A stretch of 64,000 bases of DNA, taken from assembly GCF_025630775.1 (NCBI RefSeq), contig NZ_JAOSZE010000031.1, positions 1 to 64,000 of the forward strand. The letters are read 5' to 3'. This document shows positions 16,318 to 25,700 of the stretch, in pieces. The stretch is from Actinoplanes sp. KI2 (GTDB taxonomy: Bacteria > Actinomycetota > Actinomycetes > Mycobacteriales > Micromonosporaceae). Numbering within the stretch: the first letter of the stretch is position 1; each line of letters opens with the position of its first letter. The position numbers and the translations under genes were made by a program. The notes under the pieces were generated by a model, which saw only the letters and a program-made list of their open reading frames with translations, did no database searches and had not been told where the DNA came from.

Positions 16318-18069
16318 CTATCGGGTGCCGTTCAGCGTGGAGGGCATCGGCGGGCCCGCCACCGGCGCCCTGTGGTCCTGCGCGGCCGTCGCCTGCCGCT
16401 TCGACGCGCTCAGCGCCGAGTCGGTCGGCAGCGGCTCGAGGAACGGCTGGTAGGCGCCCTGGCAGAGCGTCCCCTTGGCCGGCAGCGTGCCCTTGAGCAG
16501 GTAGTTGTCGATCGCGTTGGTGGCGCAGTCGGACGTGCCGTACGACGTGTGCCCCCAGTTCGTGTTCGACAGCAGACGGCTGTTCGGCAGCAGCTTCGAG
16601 GCCGAGACCGCGTCGTCGTAGTTGGTCGCCGGGTCCCACTGGGTGCCGACGATCAGCACCGGCGCCGCCGTCTTGCGGTTCCACGGCCCGGTGTACGCGT
16701 CCTCGTCCCGCACGGTCCAGGTGTTCCGCGCGCACGGCACGGTCGACCAGCCCCAGGCCCGGCCGAAGTACGGCGCCCGCTTGTCGGCCTTCACCATCAG
16801 CGCCGGCCACTGGCCCGCGTCCTGCGGGTGCAGCGCGTCGGTGCAGTCGACGCCCAGGAAGGTCTCGAAGCCGTTGTCGTACGGGAAGTCCCGAGCCGGC
16901 TTCTTGGCGCGGGCCTGCTTGATCCGCGCGATCAGACCGGTCTTCGCCTTGGCTCGTGCCGCCGCCTGGCTGGCGGGGTTGAGCAGGGTCCAGACGAACT
17001 GCGAGTCCTGGGTGACCCAGTCGCCGGCGCCCACGTCGTACAGGTCGCCGAGGATGCCGCCGACGAAGTCCGCGTAGGTGATCGTGTAGCTGCCGGACTC
17101 GTCGGTGACCACCAACGGCTTCTGGCGAAGCTTCTGAGCGATCGTGTCGAAGTTGGCCACCGGGTCGCCGGCCGCGAACGCGCAGTACTTCTCGCCCGCG
17201 GCATCGCACCGCTTCAGGATCTCCTGCAGCGCCCGGTACGCGCCGTCGGCCGAGCGCAACCGCTGGTCCTGCTCCTGGTTCGCGGTCGCCTTGGTGCCGA
17301 CCCAGTGCGACGGGTCGAGCACGCCGTCCACCACGATCGCCCGGAACCGGTCCGGGAACATGTTGGCGTAGTACTGACCGATCGCGGTGCCGTAGCTGAA
17401 GCCGAGGTAGCTCAGCTTCTTGTCACCGACCGCGCGGCGCAGGACGTCCATGTCCCGAACCACCTCGGCGGTCGACATCGAGCCGGACAGCGGCTTGCCC
17501 GTGGACGAGCACGCCTTGCCCAGCTGCTTGGCCGCACCGACGTACTTCTGCTCCTCGGCCTTGCCCCACGGGAACGCGACGTTCATGTTGTTGAGCACCA
17601 CGGTCTGGTCTTTGACCGTCTTGAAGCACTTCACGTTGGTGCTGCTCGCGACGCCGCGCGGGTCGAATCCGACGATGTCGAACCGGTCGAGCAGCGACGG
17701 GCTGAGGAAGTACTGCGCGAACATCGCGATCTGCGTGCCGGAGCCGCCCGGTCCGCCCGGGTTGAGGAACAGGCTGCCGATCTTGTGTTTCTGGTCCTTG
17801 GCCTTGACGCGCAGCAGCGCGATCTCGGTCTTGGGCCCCTTCGGGTTGTCGTAGTCGAGCGGGAGCCAAGTCGTCGTGCACTCGGCGGTGTCGTAGCACT
17901 TGTACCAGCCGAGCCTCGGCGTGGGTACGCTGTCGACCCGCTTACGCTCCTGAGCGGACGTCTGATCTGTCTTGGCGGCGGTGGCGGCCGCGGCCGGCGC
18001 CGCGGCCCCGGCCATGAGCACACTGGCGACCATTCCGGTCACCAGCACGGTTCTGCCGAGACGTGGCAT
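16318..18069 (-). CDS. Secreted S33-family tripeptidyl aminopeptidase-like hydrolase
   Basis: A 583-residue exported alpha/beta hydrolase. The N-terminus MPRLGRTVLVTGMVASVLMA with an AAAPAAAA cleavage region is a signal peptide. The catalytic triad can be placed at S225 (GFSYGT), D479 (GTQWDPAT) and H507 (NWGHTSYG); LNPGGPGGSG forms the oxyanion region. Similar Streptomyces enzymes (SlpD/SlpE/Tap) remove tripeptides from protein N-termini. The ATG at 18069 is supported by GGAAGGGAA about ten bases upstream. It is monocistronic and faces a hairpin. Confidence 0.9.
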   Translation of the reverse strand: MPRLGRTVLVTGMVASVLMAGAAAPAAAATAAKTDQTSAQERKRVDSVPTPRLGWYKCYDTAECTTTWLPLDYDNPKGPKTEIALLRVKAKDQKHKIGSLFLNPGGPGGSGTQIAMFAQYFLSPSLLDRFDIVGFDPRGVASSTNVKCFKTVKDQTVVLNNMNVAFPWGKAEEQKYVGAAKQLGKACSSTGKPLSGSMSTAEVVRDMDVLRRAVGDKKLSYLGFSYGTAIGQYYANMFPDRFRAIVVDGVLDPSHWVGTKATANQEQDQRLRSADGAYRALQEILKRCDAAGEKYCAFAAGDPVANFDTIAQKLRQKPLVVTDESGSYTITYADFVGGILGDLYDVGAGDWVTQDSQFVWTLLNPASQAAARAKAKTGLIARIKQARAKKPARDFPYDNGFETFLGVDCTDALHPQDAGQWPALMVKADKRAPYFGRAWGWSTVPCARNTWTVRDEDAYTGPWNRKTAAPVLIVGTQWDPATNYDDAVSASKLLPNSRLLSNTNWGHTSYGTSDCATNAIDNYLLKGTLPAKGTLCQGAYQPFLEPLPTDSALSASKRQATAAQDHRAPVAGPPMPSTLNGTR

Positions 18070-18524
18070 GCACGATTCCCTTCCGTTGTTCGAGCGCGGC
18101 TTCGTCGCCGCGATCGGGATAGTAGGGAGTGAATGCCACACATGCGCATGGACCAATGTCGAAACAACCCGGTAATGTTTCCCATTGAGCAAAGGTGCGC
18201 ACGATTTAGTGCCAGCAAAACCGAGCTAGTGTGCCGCAAAATAAAATTCTTTTCACGGACGTGTCGCCGTCCGCCATTTCGTCGACGATTTAACAACGCC
18301 GTCCGCGTGTTTCCAGAACGCAGGCGTTCCCATTCTTTGCCCAGTTATTTGCTGCGCGTCTCAACCGAGGCTGGGAACTCACGGCGGCGGCACCGCGGAC
18401 CATTCCTCGAACGGGAGCGGACCGACGGCGAGCGGGCCGCCCGGTAGGGGGTAGCCAGCGACGAAACGCCGATCCAGCGCTCGGCAAGCACGACTTAGCC
18501 CGCGTGATCCGCTAGGAATTCGGT
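18070..18524. other. Gene-free regulatory region, unusually AT-rich
   Basis: This 455-bp spacer separates two divergent extracellular or sugar-related genes. It includes an AT-rich stretch around 18200-18260 (AAAATAAAATTC) that stands out from the roughly 70 percent GC background. On the minus strand TACTAT (18124-18119) is a good -10 about 50 bp before the peptidase start, without a convincing -35. I see no supported reading frame or strong repeat. Confidence 0.55.
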
Positions 18525-20585
18525 ATGACCGTCACTTTTGCCACCGATCGCCGCCTTTGGCTGATAAACACCCCGACCTTCGGGTACGCCGCCCGGATCG
18601 ACGCCGACCTGGGCGTCCGGCACGTGCACTGGGGCGCGCCGATCTCCCTGGTGACGGCCCGCGCCCTGGCCGAGGCGGCACCCGGCTCCGCGGGCGGCAG
18701 CTTCGAGCAGGGCCCCGGCGTGGCGGAACTGCCCGTCGAGGGCGGCGACCGGTTCGGGCCGGCCGGCCTGATCGTCCGCTTCGCGGACGGCGCCCGGGCG
18801 GTCGAGTGGGAGTACCGGGAGCACGAGATCGGCGAGGACGAGCTGGCGATCCGGCTCGCGGACCGGTTCTACCCGCTCGAGATCGTTCTGCACTATCGGG
18901 CCCGCGGCGGCGCCCTGGAGCGGTGGACATCGGTCACCAACACCGGCGCCGAGCCGATCACGGTGCTCCGCTGCGACTCCGCGGCCTGGACCGTGCCGCA
19001 CCGGCCGGACTACCGGCTCAGCCACCTGGTCGGCGCCTGGAACAGCGAGTTCCGGCTCCGCCGGGAGCGGCTGCCGGTGGCCGAGACCGTGCTGACCAGC
19101 CGCCGCGGGATCACCAGCCACCACGCGAACCCGTGGCTGGCGGTCGACGACGGCACCGCCGGCGAGGAGCACGGCGAGGTGTGGTCCGCGGCGCTGGCCT
19201 GCAGCGGCTCCTGGCGGGTGACCGTGCACCGCGACCCCGGCGGCCACACCGGATGGACCGGCGGGACCGGGCACGAGGGCCTGGTGTCGCGTCTGGAGCC
19301 GGGCGGATCGCGAGAAACGCCGATCTTCGCCGGCGTGTACACCCCGGACGGCTTCGGGGCCGCAAGCCGCGCCTGGCACGACTACCTGCGCGCCGCGGTG
19401 CTGCCGTACCCCGGCGAGTCGCGGCCGGTCCTCTACAACTCCTGGGAGGCAACCGGCTTCGACGTCGACGAGAGCGGGCAGCTGGCGCTGGCGGCGAAGG
19501 CCCAGGAGCTGGGCGCCGAGCTGTTCGTGCTGGACGACGGCTGGTTCGGCGCCCGCACCAGCGACCGGGCCGGCCTCGGCGACTGGCACCCCGACCCGCG
19601 CCGGTTCCCGCGGGGACTCGCGCCGCTCGCCGACGAGGTCCGCCGCCTCGGCATGCGGTTCGGCCTCTGGGTCGAGCCGGAGATGGTCAACCCCGACAGC
19701 GACCTCTACCGTGAGCACCCCGACTGGGTCCTGCACGAGCCGCACCGCCGCCGCACCGAGATGCGCCATCAGCTCGTGCTCGACCTGGCCCGGCCGGAGG
19801 TCCGCGACCGGACACACGCCTGGCTCGACCAGCTGGTCGGCGAGCTGCGCCTCGACTACCTCAAGTGGGACTGCAACCGTCCGCTCACCGAGGCCCCGGA
19901 CGACGCGTACGAGGGCCAGGCGCGGGCTGTCCACCAGATCATGGATCGGCTCCGCGCCGACCATCCCGGGCTGCGCATCGAGTCGTGCGCGGGCGGCGGC
20001 GGCCGGGCCGACCTCGGCATCCTGGCCCGCACCGACCAGGTGTGGACGTCCGACAACACGGATCCGGTCGACCGGATCGCCATCCAGCACGGCTTCGCCC
20101 AGCTGTTCCCGGCGCAGGTGATGAGCGCCTGGGTCACCGACAGCCCGAACGTCGCCACCGGCCGGGTCACCCCGCTGCGGTTCCGCTTCCACGTGGCCAT
20201 GGCCGGGGTGCTGGGCCTCGGCGGCGACCTCACCGCGTGGACCCCCGAGGAGCTGGCCGAGGCGGCCCGCCTGGTCGCCCGTTACAAGATCATCCGACCG
20301 GTCGTGCAGCACGGCTCGGCGTACCGGCTGACCGGCGAGGGGGCGCTCACCGGCGTGCACTACGTGCGTGGCGACGACCACGTGGTCCTCGCCTGGTGCC
20401 CGGCCCGCCCCTTCGGGCATTCCCCCGGGCCGCTCCCGCTCACCGCGGTGGAGGCCGGCGCGGAGTACCGGAATCTCGACACCGGCGCCACCCATTCCGG
20501 GGAGGAGCTGCTCCGGCGCGGCCTGCCGCTCGACCTGCCGGCCGGCGACCACGCCAGCGCACTCGTCCGGCTCCGGCGGAGCTGA
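18525..20585 (+). CDS. GH36 alpha-galactosidase
   Basis: A 686-residue glycoside hydrolase family 36 enzyme that releases terminal alpha-galactose from oligosaccharides such as melibiose or raffinose. It has an N-terminal beta-sandwich, then a catalytic barrel with VLDDGWFG, the nucleophile D449 in LKWDCNR, and the acid/base D510 in TSDNTDP. No signal peptide is seen, so it is probably cytoplasmic. No transporter or LacI regulator is adjacent. The final 57 bp, including the stop, have been tandemly duplicated downstream. Confidence 0.93.
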   Translation: MTVTFATDRRLWLINTPTFGYAARIDADLGVRHVHWGAPISLVTARALAEAAPGSAGGSFEQGPGVAELPVEGGDRFGPAGLIVRFADGARAVEWEYREHEIGEDELAIRLADRFYPLEIVLHYRARGGALERWTSVTNTGAEPITVLRCDSAAWTVPHRPDYRLSHLVGAWNSEFRLRRERLPVAETVLTSRRGITSHHANPWLAVDDGTAGEEHGEVWSAALACSGSWRVTVHRDPGGHTGWTGGTGHEGLVSRLEPGGSRETPIFAGVYTPDGFGAASRAWHDYLRAAVLPYPGESRPVLYNSWEATGFDVDESGQLALAAKAQELGAELFVLDDGWFGARTSDRAGLGDWHPDPRRFPRGLAPLADEVRRLGMRFGLWVEPEMVNPDSDLYREHPDWVLHEPHRRRTEMRHQLVLDLARPEVRDRTHAWLDQLVGELRLDYLKWDCNRPLTEAPDDAYEGQARAVHQIMDRLRADHPGLRIESCAGGGGRADLGILARTDQVWTSDNTDPVDRIAIQHGFAQLFPAQVMSAWVTDSPNVATGRVTPLRFRFHVAMAGVLGLGGDLTAWTPEELAEAARLVARYKIIRPVVQHGSAYRLTGEGALTGVHYVRGDDHVVLAWCPARPFGHSPGPLPLTAVEAGAEYRNLDTGATHSGEELLRRGLPLDLPAGDHASALVRLRRS

Positions 20586-20646
20586 CCCGGGGTGGCCCGG
20601 CGCGACCACGCCGGCGCGCTCGTCCGGCTCCGGCGGAGCTGACCCC
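20545..20646 (+). repeat. 57-bp duplication of the alpha-galactosidase 3' end
   Basis: GCGACCACGCCAGCGCACTC at 20545 recurs as GCGACCACGCCGGCGCGCTC at 20602, and both copies continue CGTCCGGCTCCGGCGGAGCTGA. The first carries the real stop codon at 20583-20585; the second is non-coding. Confidence 0.85.
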
Positions 20647-20728
20647 GCCCGCGGCCGCCGGCGACCCCGGCGCGTCGCTGCCCTTCCGCACCGGCATCGA
20701 GGTCCATGATGGGCAGATCGTCCGACGA

Positions 20729-20740
20729 CCCCCCCCCCCC
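20729..20740 (+). repeat. 12-base poly-C tract before the esterase gene
   Basis: Twelve consecutive C residues lie 32 bp before the esterase start. Such a run is prone to slippage, so length differences between cells, or a sequencing error, are both possible. It is outside any supported reading frame. Confidence 0.8.
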
Positions 20741-20772
20741 ACCGGCGTGCACAGGAATGCGAGGCCGTGCTG

Positions 20773-21726
20773 ATGGCGCAATTCGACCTCTCCCCCGCCG
20801 AGCTCGCCTCCTATCGGCCGGCCGTACCGGAGCCCGCGGACTTCGACGACTTCTGGCGCAAGACCCTCGACGAGGCCGCCGGCCACGACCTGGCGGCCAC
20901 CTTCGAGCCGTACGACGCGCTGATGCCCGGCGTCGAGATCTTCGACGTGCGCTTCACCGGCTTCGGCGGCCAGCGGGTGGCCGCCTGGTTCCTGGTACCC
21001 CGGCACACCACCGGTCCCCGGCCGGCCGTCGTTCAGTTCATCGGGTACGGCGGGGGCCGTGGCCGGCCGCACGAATGGCTGCTCTGGCCCGCCGCCGGCT
21101 ACGCCGTGCTGGTGATGGACTCGCGCGGCCAGGGCGACGGCGACACCCCCGACCTGCCCGGCGTCGGCCCGCAGCACGTGGGCCTGATGACCCGCGGCGT
21201 CCTCGACCCGATGCAGTACTACTACCGGCGGCTGTTCACCGACGCGGTCCGCGCGGTCGACGCCGCCGCCGGCCGCCCCGAGGTGGACGCGTCCCGGATC
21301 GTGGTGGCCGGCGGGTCGCAGGGCGGCGGCATCGCCCAGGCCGTGGCCGGCCTGCGCCACGACATCGCCGGCGCGATCGTCGACGTGCCGTTCCTGACCT
21401 TCTTCCGGCGGGCCACCGAGATCTCCGACGCTTACCCGTACCGGGAACTCGCCGACCTCTGCGCCACCAACCGGGACAAGGTCGAACAGGTCTTCGAGAC
21501 GCTCGGCTACTTCGACGGCGTCCACTTCGCCGCCCGCGGCCGGTGCCCGGCCCTCTACACCGTCGGCCTGATGGACGCGGTCTGCCCGCCCTCGACCGTG
21601 TACGCCGCGGTCAACCACCGCTCCGCCCCCACCGAGGTGCTGGTCTGGCCGTACAACGGGCACGAGGGCGGCGCCACCTTCCAGCCCCCGGAGAGCCTGC
21701 GCTGGCTGCGCCGGCTGTTCGGCTGA
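20773..21726 (+). CDS. CE7 acetyl xylan esterase / cephalosporin-C deacetylase
   Basis: A 317-residue carbohydrate esterase family 7 enzyme that removes acetyl groups from xylo-oligosaccharides. Family marks are DSRGQGDG (variant of RGQG), the nucleophile S182 in GGSQGGG, D268 in GLMDAVCPP, and H297 in NGHEGG. There is no signal peptide, so it acts on imported oligosaccharides. An upstream in-frame GTG at 20767 adds two residues. It follows the alpha-galactosidase on the same strand, hinting at a plant-polysaccharide function, but a 187-bp spacer with repeats separates them. Confidence 0.92.
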   Translation: MAQFDLSPAELASYRPAVPEPADFDDFWRKTLDEAAGHDLAATFEPYDALMPGVEIFDVRFTGFGGQRVAAWFLVPRHTTGPRPAVVQFIGYGGGRGRPHEWLLWPAAGYAVLVMDSRGQGDGDTPDLPGVGPQHVGLMTRGVLDPMQYYYRRLFTDAVRAVDAAAGRPEVDASRIVVAGGSQGGGIAQAVAGLRHDIAGAIVDVPFLTFFRRATEISDAYPYRELADLCATNRDKVEQVFETLGYFDGVHFAARGRCPALYTVGLMDAVCPPSTVYAAVNHRSAPTEVLVWPYNGHEGGATFQPPESLRWLRRLFG

Positions 21727-21735
21727 CCGGTCGGC

Positions 21736-22263
21736 TCAGTATCCCGGCACGTGCCGCATCAACTGGCGCAGCTGCCGCTGGAAGGCTTCGGCGGTCCCCT
21801 CTGACGTCGTGCGTGGCGCGGGGAGATAGTAGCTACGCCCCGAGAACGTGCGCACCTTGACGAGGGTGACGCTGCCGTATCGGTGGAGCCACCACCGGCC
21901 GGCGCCCCAGTCGCCCCACGTCTTCGCCTCCAGGATGTCGATCTCCGCCCAGCGCAGCCGGCGGCCACGCCACAGCCTCGACGTCCGCAGCCCCACCGGG
22001 TCGATGTGCACCCACCCGTAGGCGACCCGCACGTGGTAGCCGGCGATGACCACCATCAGGGCTGCCCACCCCAGCGCCCAGGCCACGTCGGCTGGCGCGA
22101 ACGGCGGGCGCAGGTTGATCGCCGCCGGCATCAGGGCGATCGCCACGCAGATGCCCGCCCGCTGGAAGTACGCCCGACGCTCCGGCCCCGCGAGGCTCAG
22201 GTGCGGCGACTCGGGATGCCGCCGGGACAACGTCCGGCCGCGGCCGCGGGCACGTCTCGCCAT
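21736..22263 (-). CDS. Membrane protein with bacterial PH-like domain
   Basis: A 175-residue protein: a basic N-terminus, two hydrophobic helices (AGICVAIALMPAAINL and WALGWAALMVVIAGYHVRV), then a beta-rich region with GWVHIDPVGLRTSRLW, LRWAEIDILEAKTWGDWG and VRTFSGRSYYLPAP that looks like a short PH domain of the kind seen in many actinobacterial membrane proteins. Function is unknown. The 3' end is 10 bp from the convergent esterase stop. Confidence 0.72.
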   Translation of the reverse strand: MARRARGRGRTLSRRHPESPHLSLAGPERRAYFQRAGICVAIALMPAAINLRPPFAPADVAWALGWAALMVVIAGYHVRVAYGWVHIDPVGLRTSRLWRGRRLRWAEIDILEAKTWGDWGAGRWWLHRYGSVTLVKVRTFSGRSYYLPAPRTTSEGTAEAFQRQLRQLMRHVPGY

Positions 22264-22369
22264 GAGCAGCACGCTACAACGGCCGGCAACCGCCGACGAT
22301 CACCGAGTTTCGCCCCGACCAGGTCTGGGGATCTGTAGGGCGAAGGACGACCACAACCGGGAGGCGATC

Positions 22370-22693
22370 ATGCCGGCAGGATCCAGCCCGAAGCGGGAAC
22401 GGCAGTACGAGCACATCAAGGACAGCGTCAAGCAGCGCGGCGGCTCGACGAAGCGGGCCGAGGAGATCGCCGCGCGCACCGTGAACAAGGAGCGGGCGCG
22501 GGCCGGCGAGTCGAAGACCGCCAGCCGGTCGTCGATCAAGGACGTGTCGTCGGGGCACCGCGGCGGCAAGCGGTCGCACACCGGCGCGCAGGGCCGCACC
22601 AAGGAGCAGCTCTACAACGAGGCGAAGAAGCGCAACATCCAGGGCCGCTCGTCGATGAGCAAGGCCGAGCTCGAGCGCGCCCTGGCCCGCTGA
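22370..22693 (+). CDS. Small basic protein with Rho N-terminal-like domain
   Basis: A 107-residue, highly charged protein. The N-terminal half is KREREYEHI-like helix (KRERQYEHIKDSVKQRGG) with AEEIAARTVNKERA, as in small plasmid-stabilisation-type proteins. The C-terminal TKEQLYNEAKKRNIQGRSSM followed by SKAELERAL is a SAP-like Rho N-terminal fold. It probably binds nucleic acid and may be stress-linked; its job is unknown. GGGAGG lies six bases before the ATG. Confidence 0.85.
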   Translation: MPAGSSPKRERQYEHIKDSVKQRGGSTKRAEEIAARTVNKERARAGESKTASRSSIKDVSSGHRGGKRSHTGAQGRTKEQLYNEAKKRNIQGRSSMSKAELERALAR

Positions 22694-22750
22694 GAATTCG
22701 CCCGTCCGAGTGGTGAGCAGCCCCGGCGACGACATCCTAAGCTGACATCG

Positions 22751-25700
22751 ATGAGCGATCTGGGGTTTGCCGGCGGAGGTGACGTCGGCCGGGACCTCGA
22801 AGCCGTCGGGTGGGCGGCGACGCCGCTCGGGTCACCGGACGGCTGGCCGCAGAGCCTGCGCACCGCGGTGAGCATCCTGCTGGCGTCGCAGTTCCCGATG
22901 TGGATGGCGTGGGGGCCCGAGCTCACCTTCTTCTGCAACGCCGCATACCGGCGGGACACGCTGGGCGACAAGTACCCGTGGGCGCTGGGACGCCCGGCCG
23001 GCCAGGTGTGGGCGGAGATCTGGGGCGACATCGGCCCGCGGATCGAGACGGTGCTCTCCACCGGGCAGGCGACCTGGGACGAGGGTCTGCTGCTGTTCCT
23101 GGAAAGGTCCGGGTACCCCGAGGAGACGTACCACACCTTCTCGTACAGCCCGCTGCGCGACGACGACGGCGAGCTGGTCGGCATGCTCTGCGTGGTCAGC
23201 GAGGACACCGACCGGGTGATCGGCGAGCGGCGGATGGCGACGCTGCGCGACCTCGGCTCCGATCCCGGTTCGGTCCGCTCCGAACAGCAGATGCTCGCCT
23301 TCGCCGGGGTGCAGCTGGGGCGCAACCCACACGACCTGCCGTTCACGCTGACCTACCTGTTCGACGACGGCGCCACCCGGCTGGCCGGAGCGACCGGCAT
23401 CCCGGCCGGGCATCCGGCGGCCGACCCGCGGGTCTGGCCGGGCGAGACGCCGGCGCTGGTCGAGCTGACCGGGGAGCCGTTCGGCGACCTTCCGGCCGGC
23501 GCCTGGCCGGAGCCGCCGACCCAGGCGCTGCTGGTCCCGCTGGCGCAACCGGGCGGCGTCCCGTACGGCTTCATGGTCGTGGGTCTGAATCGCTACCGCA
23601 CCCTGGACGACGGCTATCGCGGGTTCATCGAGCTGGCCGCGCGGCATGTCGCGGCCGGCATCGCCAGCGCCCGCGGCTACGAGGCGCAGCAGCGGCGGGC
23701 CGAGGAACTGGCCGAGCTGGACCGGGCGAAGACCGCGTTCTTCGCCAACATCAGTCACGAGTTCCGCACCCCGCTGACCCTGATCATGGGGCCGGTGGAC
23801 GAGTTGCGGTCCCGGTGGGCGCCGGCCGACGATCGCGTACGCGCGGAGCTGGACCTGATCCACCGCAACGGCCTGCGCCTGGGCAAGCTGGTCAACACGC
23901 TGCTGGACTTCTCGCGGATCGAGGCCGGCCGGATGCAGGCGCGGTTCGAGCCCGTCGACCTGGCCGCCGCCACGGCCGAGTTGGCCAGCGTGTTCCGGTC
24001 CGCGGTCGAGCGGGCCGGGCTCACCTTCGAGGTGCGGTGCCCGGCGCTGGCCGAGCCGGTGTACCTGGACCGCGGCATGTGGGAGAAGGTGGTCCTCAAC
24101 CTGCTGAGCAACGCGCTGAAGTTCACCTTCACCGGCGGCGTGCGGGTGGCGGTGCGGGCCGGCGGCGACCGGGCGGTGGTCACCGTGGCGGACACCGGCG
24201 CCGGCATCCCCGAGGCGGAGATGCCGCGGCTGTTCGAGCGCTTCCATCGGGTCGAGACCACCCGGTCCCGCTCGAACGAGGGCAGCGGCATCGGCCTGGC
24301 CCTGGTGAAGGAGCTGGTCGAGCTGCACGGCGGCACGATCACGGCGGCGAGCACGGTCGGCGCCGGCACCACCTTCGAGATCCGGCTGCCGTTCGGCTCG
24401 GCGCACCTGCCGGTCGACGCGCTGGTCTCCCCCGGCGGGCCGGCCACGGTCCCGGCCGCCGCCGAAGCCGCCGCCGAACCGTACGTCGTCTCGGGCGCCG
24501 CCGAACCGTACGTCGTCTCGGGCGCCGCCGAACCGTACGTCGTCTCGGGCGCCGCCGAACCGTACGTCGTCTCGGGCGCCGCCGAACCGTACGTGCAGGA
24601 AGCTTTGCGGTGGACGGGCACCGAGGACGAGGCCCCGGTGGCGGACGCGGCGAAGGTGCGGGTGCTGGTCGCCGACGACAACGCCGACATGCGCGACTAC
24701 CTCACCCGGCTGCTGGGCTCGGCCGGCCACCACGTGCGGACGGTGGCCGACGGGCAGGCCGCGCTGGACGCCGCCCGCTCGTACCGGCCGGATCTGATCG
24801 TCAGCGACGTGATGATGCCCGGCCTGGACGGGCTCCAGCTGGTCGCGGCGCTGCGCGCGGACCCGCTGACGGCGAGCACCCCGGTGCTGCTGCTCTCCGC
24901 CCGGGCCGGCCAGGAGGCCTCGATCGAGGGCCTGGAGGCGGGCGCCGACGACTACCTGGTCAAGCCCTTCTCCTCGGCGGAGCTGCTGGCCCGCGTACGG
25001 GGCAATGTGGCGCTCGCCCGCCTGCGCAACCATCACCTGCGCTGGCGCACCGCGCTGGTCGACTCGCTGCAGGAGGCGTTCTTCGTCTGCGACGACCAGG
25101 GCGCCATCATCGAGATCAACTCGACGTTCACCGACATCCTCGGGTACGGCCCCGAGGGCCTGCCCTACCAGCCGATCCACCCGTGGTGGCCGGACCGGGC
25201 CACCGACCCGGACGGCTACCGCCAGGTGTCCGACGCGTTCGCGATGCTGCTGAAGCAGCCGCGCGGCACGTACACCATCCCGGTCACCCACCGCGACGGG
25301 CACCGGCTCTGGGCAGCGGCCGCGTTCAGCCAGGTCACCGACCCGGAGACCGGCCGGCGGGTGATCGTCGGCACGTTCCGCGACGTGACCGCGGACCACT
25401 ACGTCGTGCAGCGCGACGGAGCGCTCGCCACGCTGAGCGTCCGGCTGTCGCAGGCGGAGACCCTGGCCGGGGCGCTGCGCGGCGCGCTCACCGCGCTCGC
25501 CGAGCTGTGGCAGGCCACCCGGGTGTACGCCGCGATCTTCGACGGTGCCGACCGGCCGGCCGTCATCGCCACCGATCCCGAGGTGAGCTGGGACGGCCTG
25601 CCCGAGCCGCGCCGCGCGGCGATCCGCGCACTGCGGGACGGCGCGCCGCTGACCCCGCGGGCCGAGCGGACCGGCGGCGCCGGGGTCGCGCTCGAGCACC

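Noticed and set aside
20586..20772. Extra small coding gene between alpha-galactosidase and esterase
   Set aside because: A frame reads PFRTGIEVHDGQIVRRPPPP, but it has no start, crosses the poly-C tract and lies in duplicated sequence.
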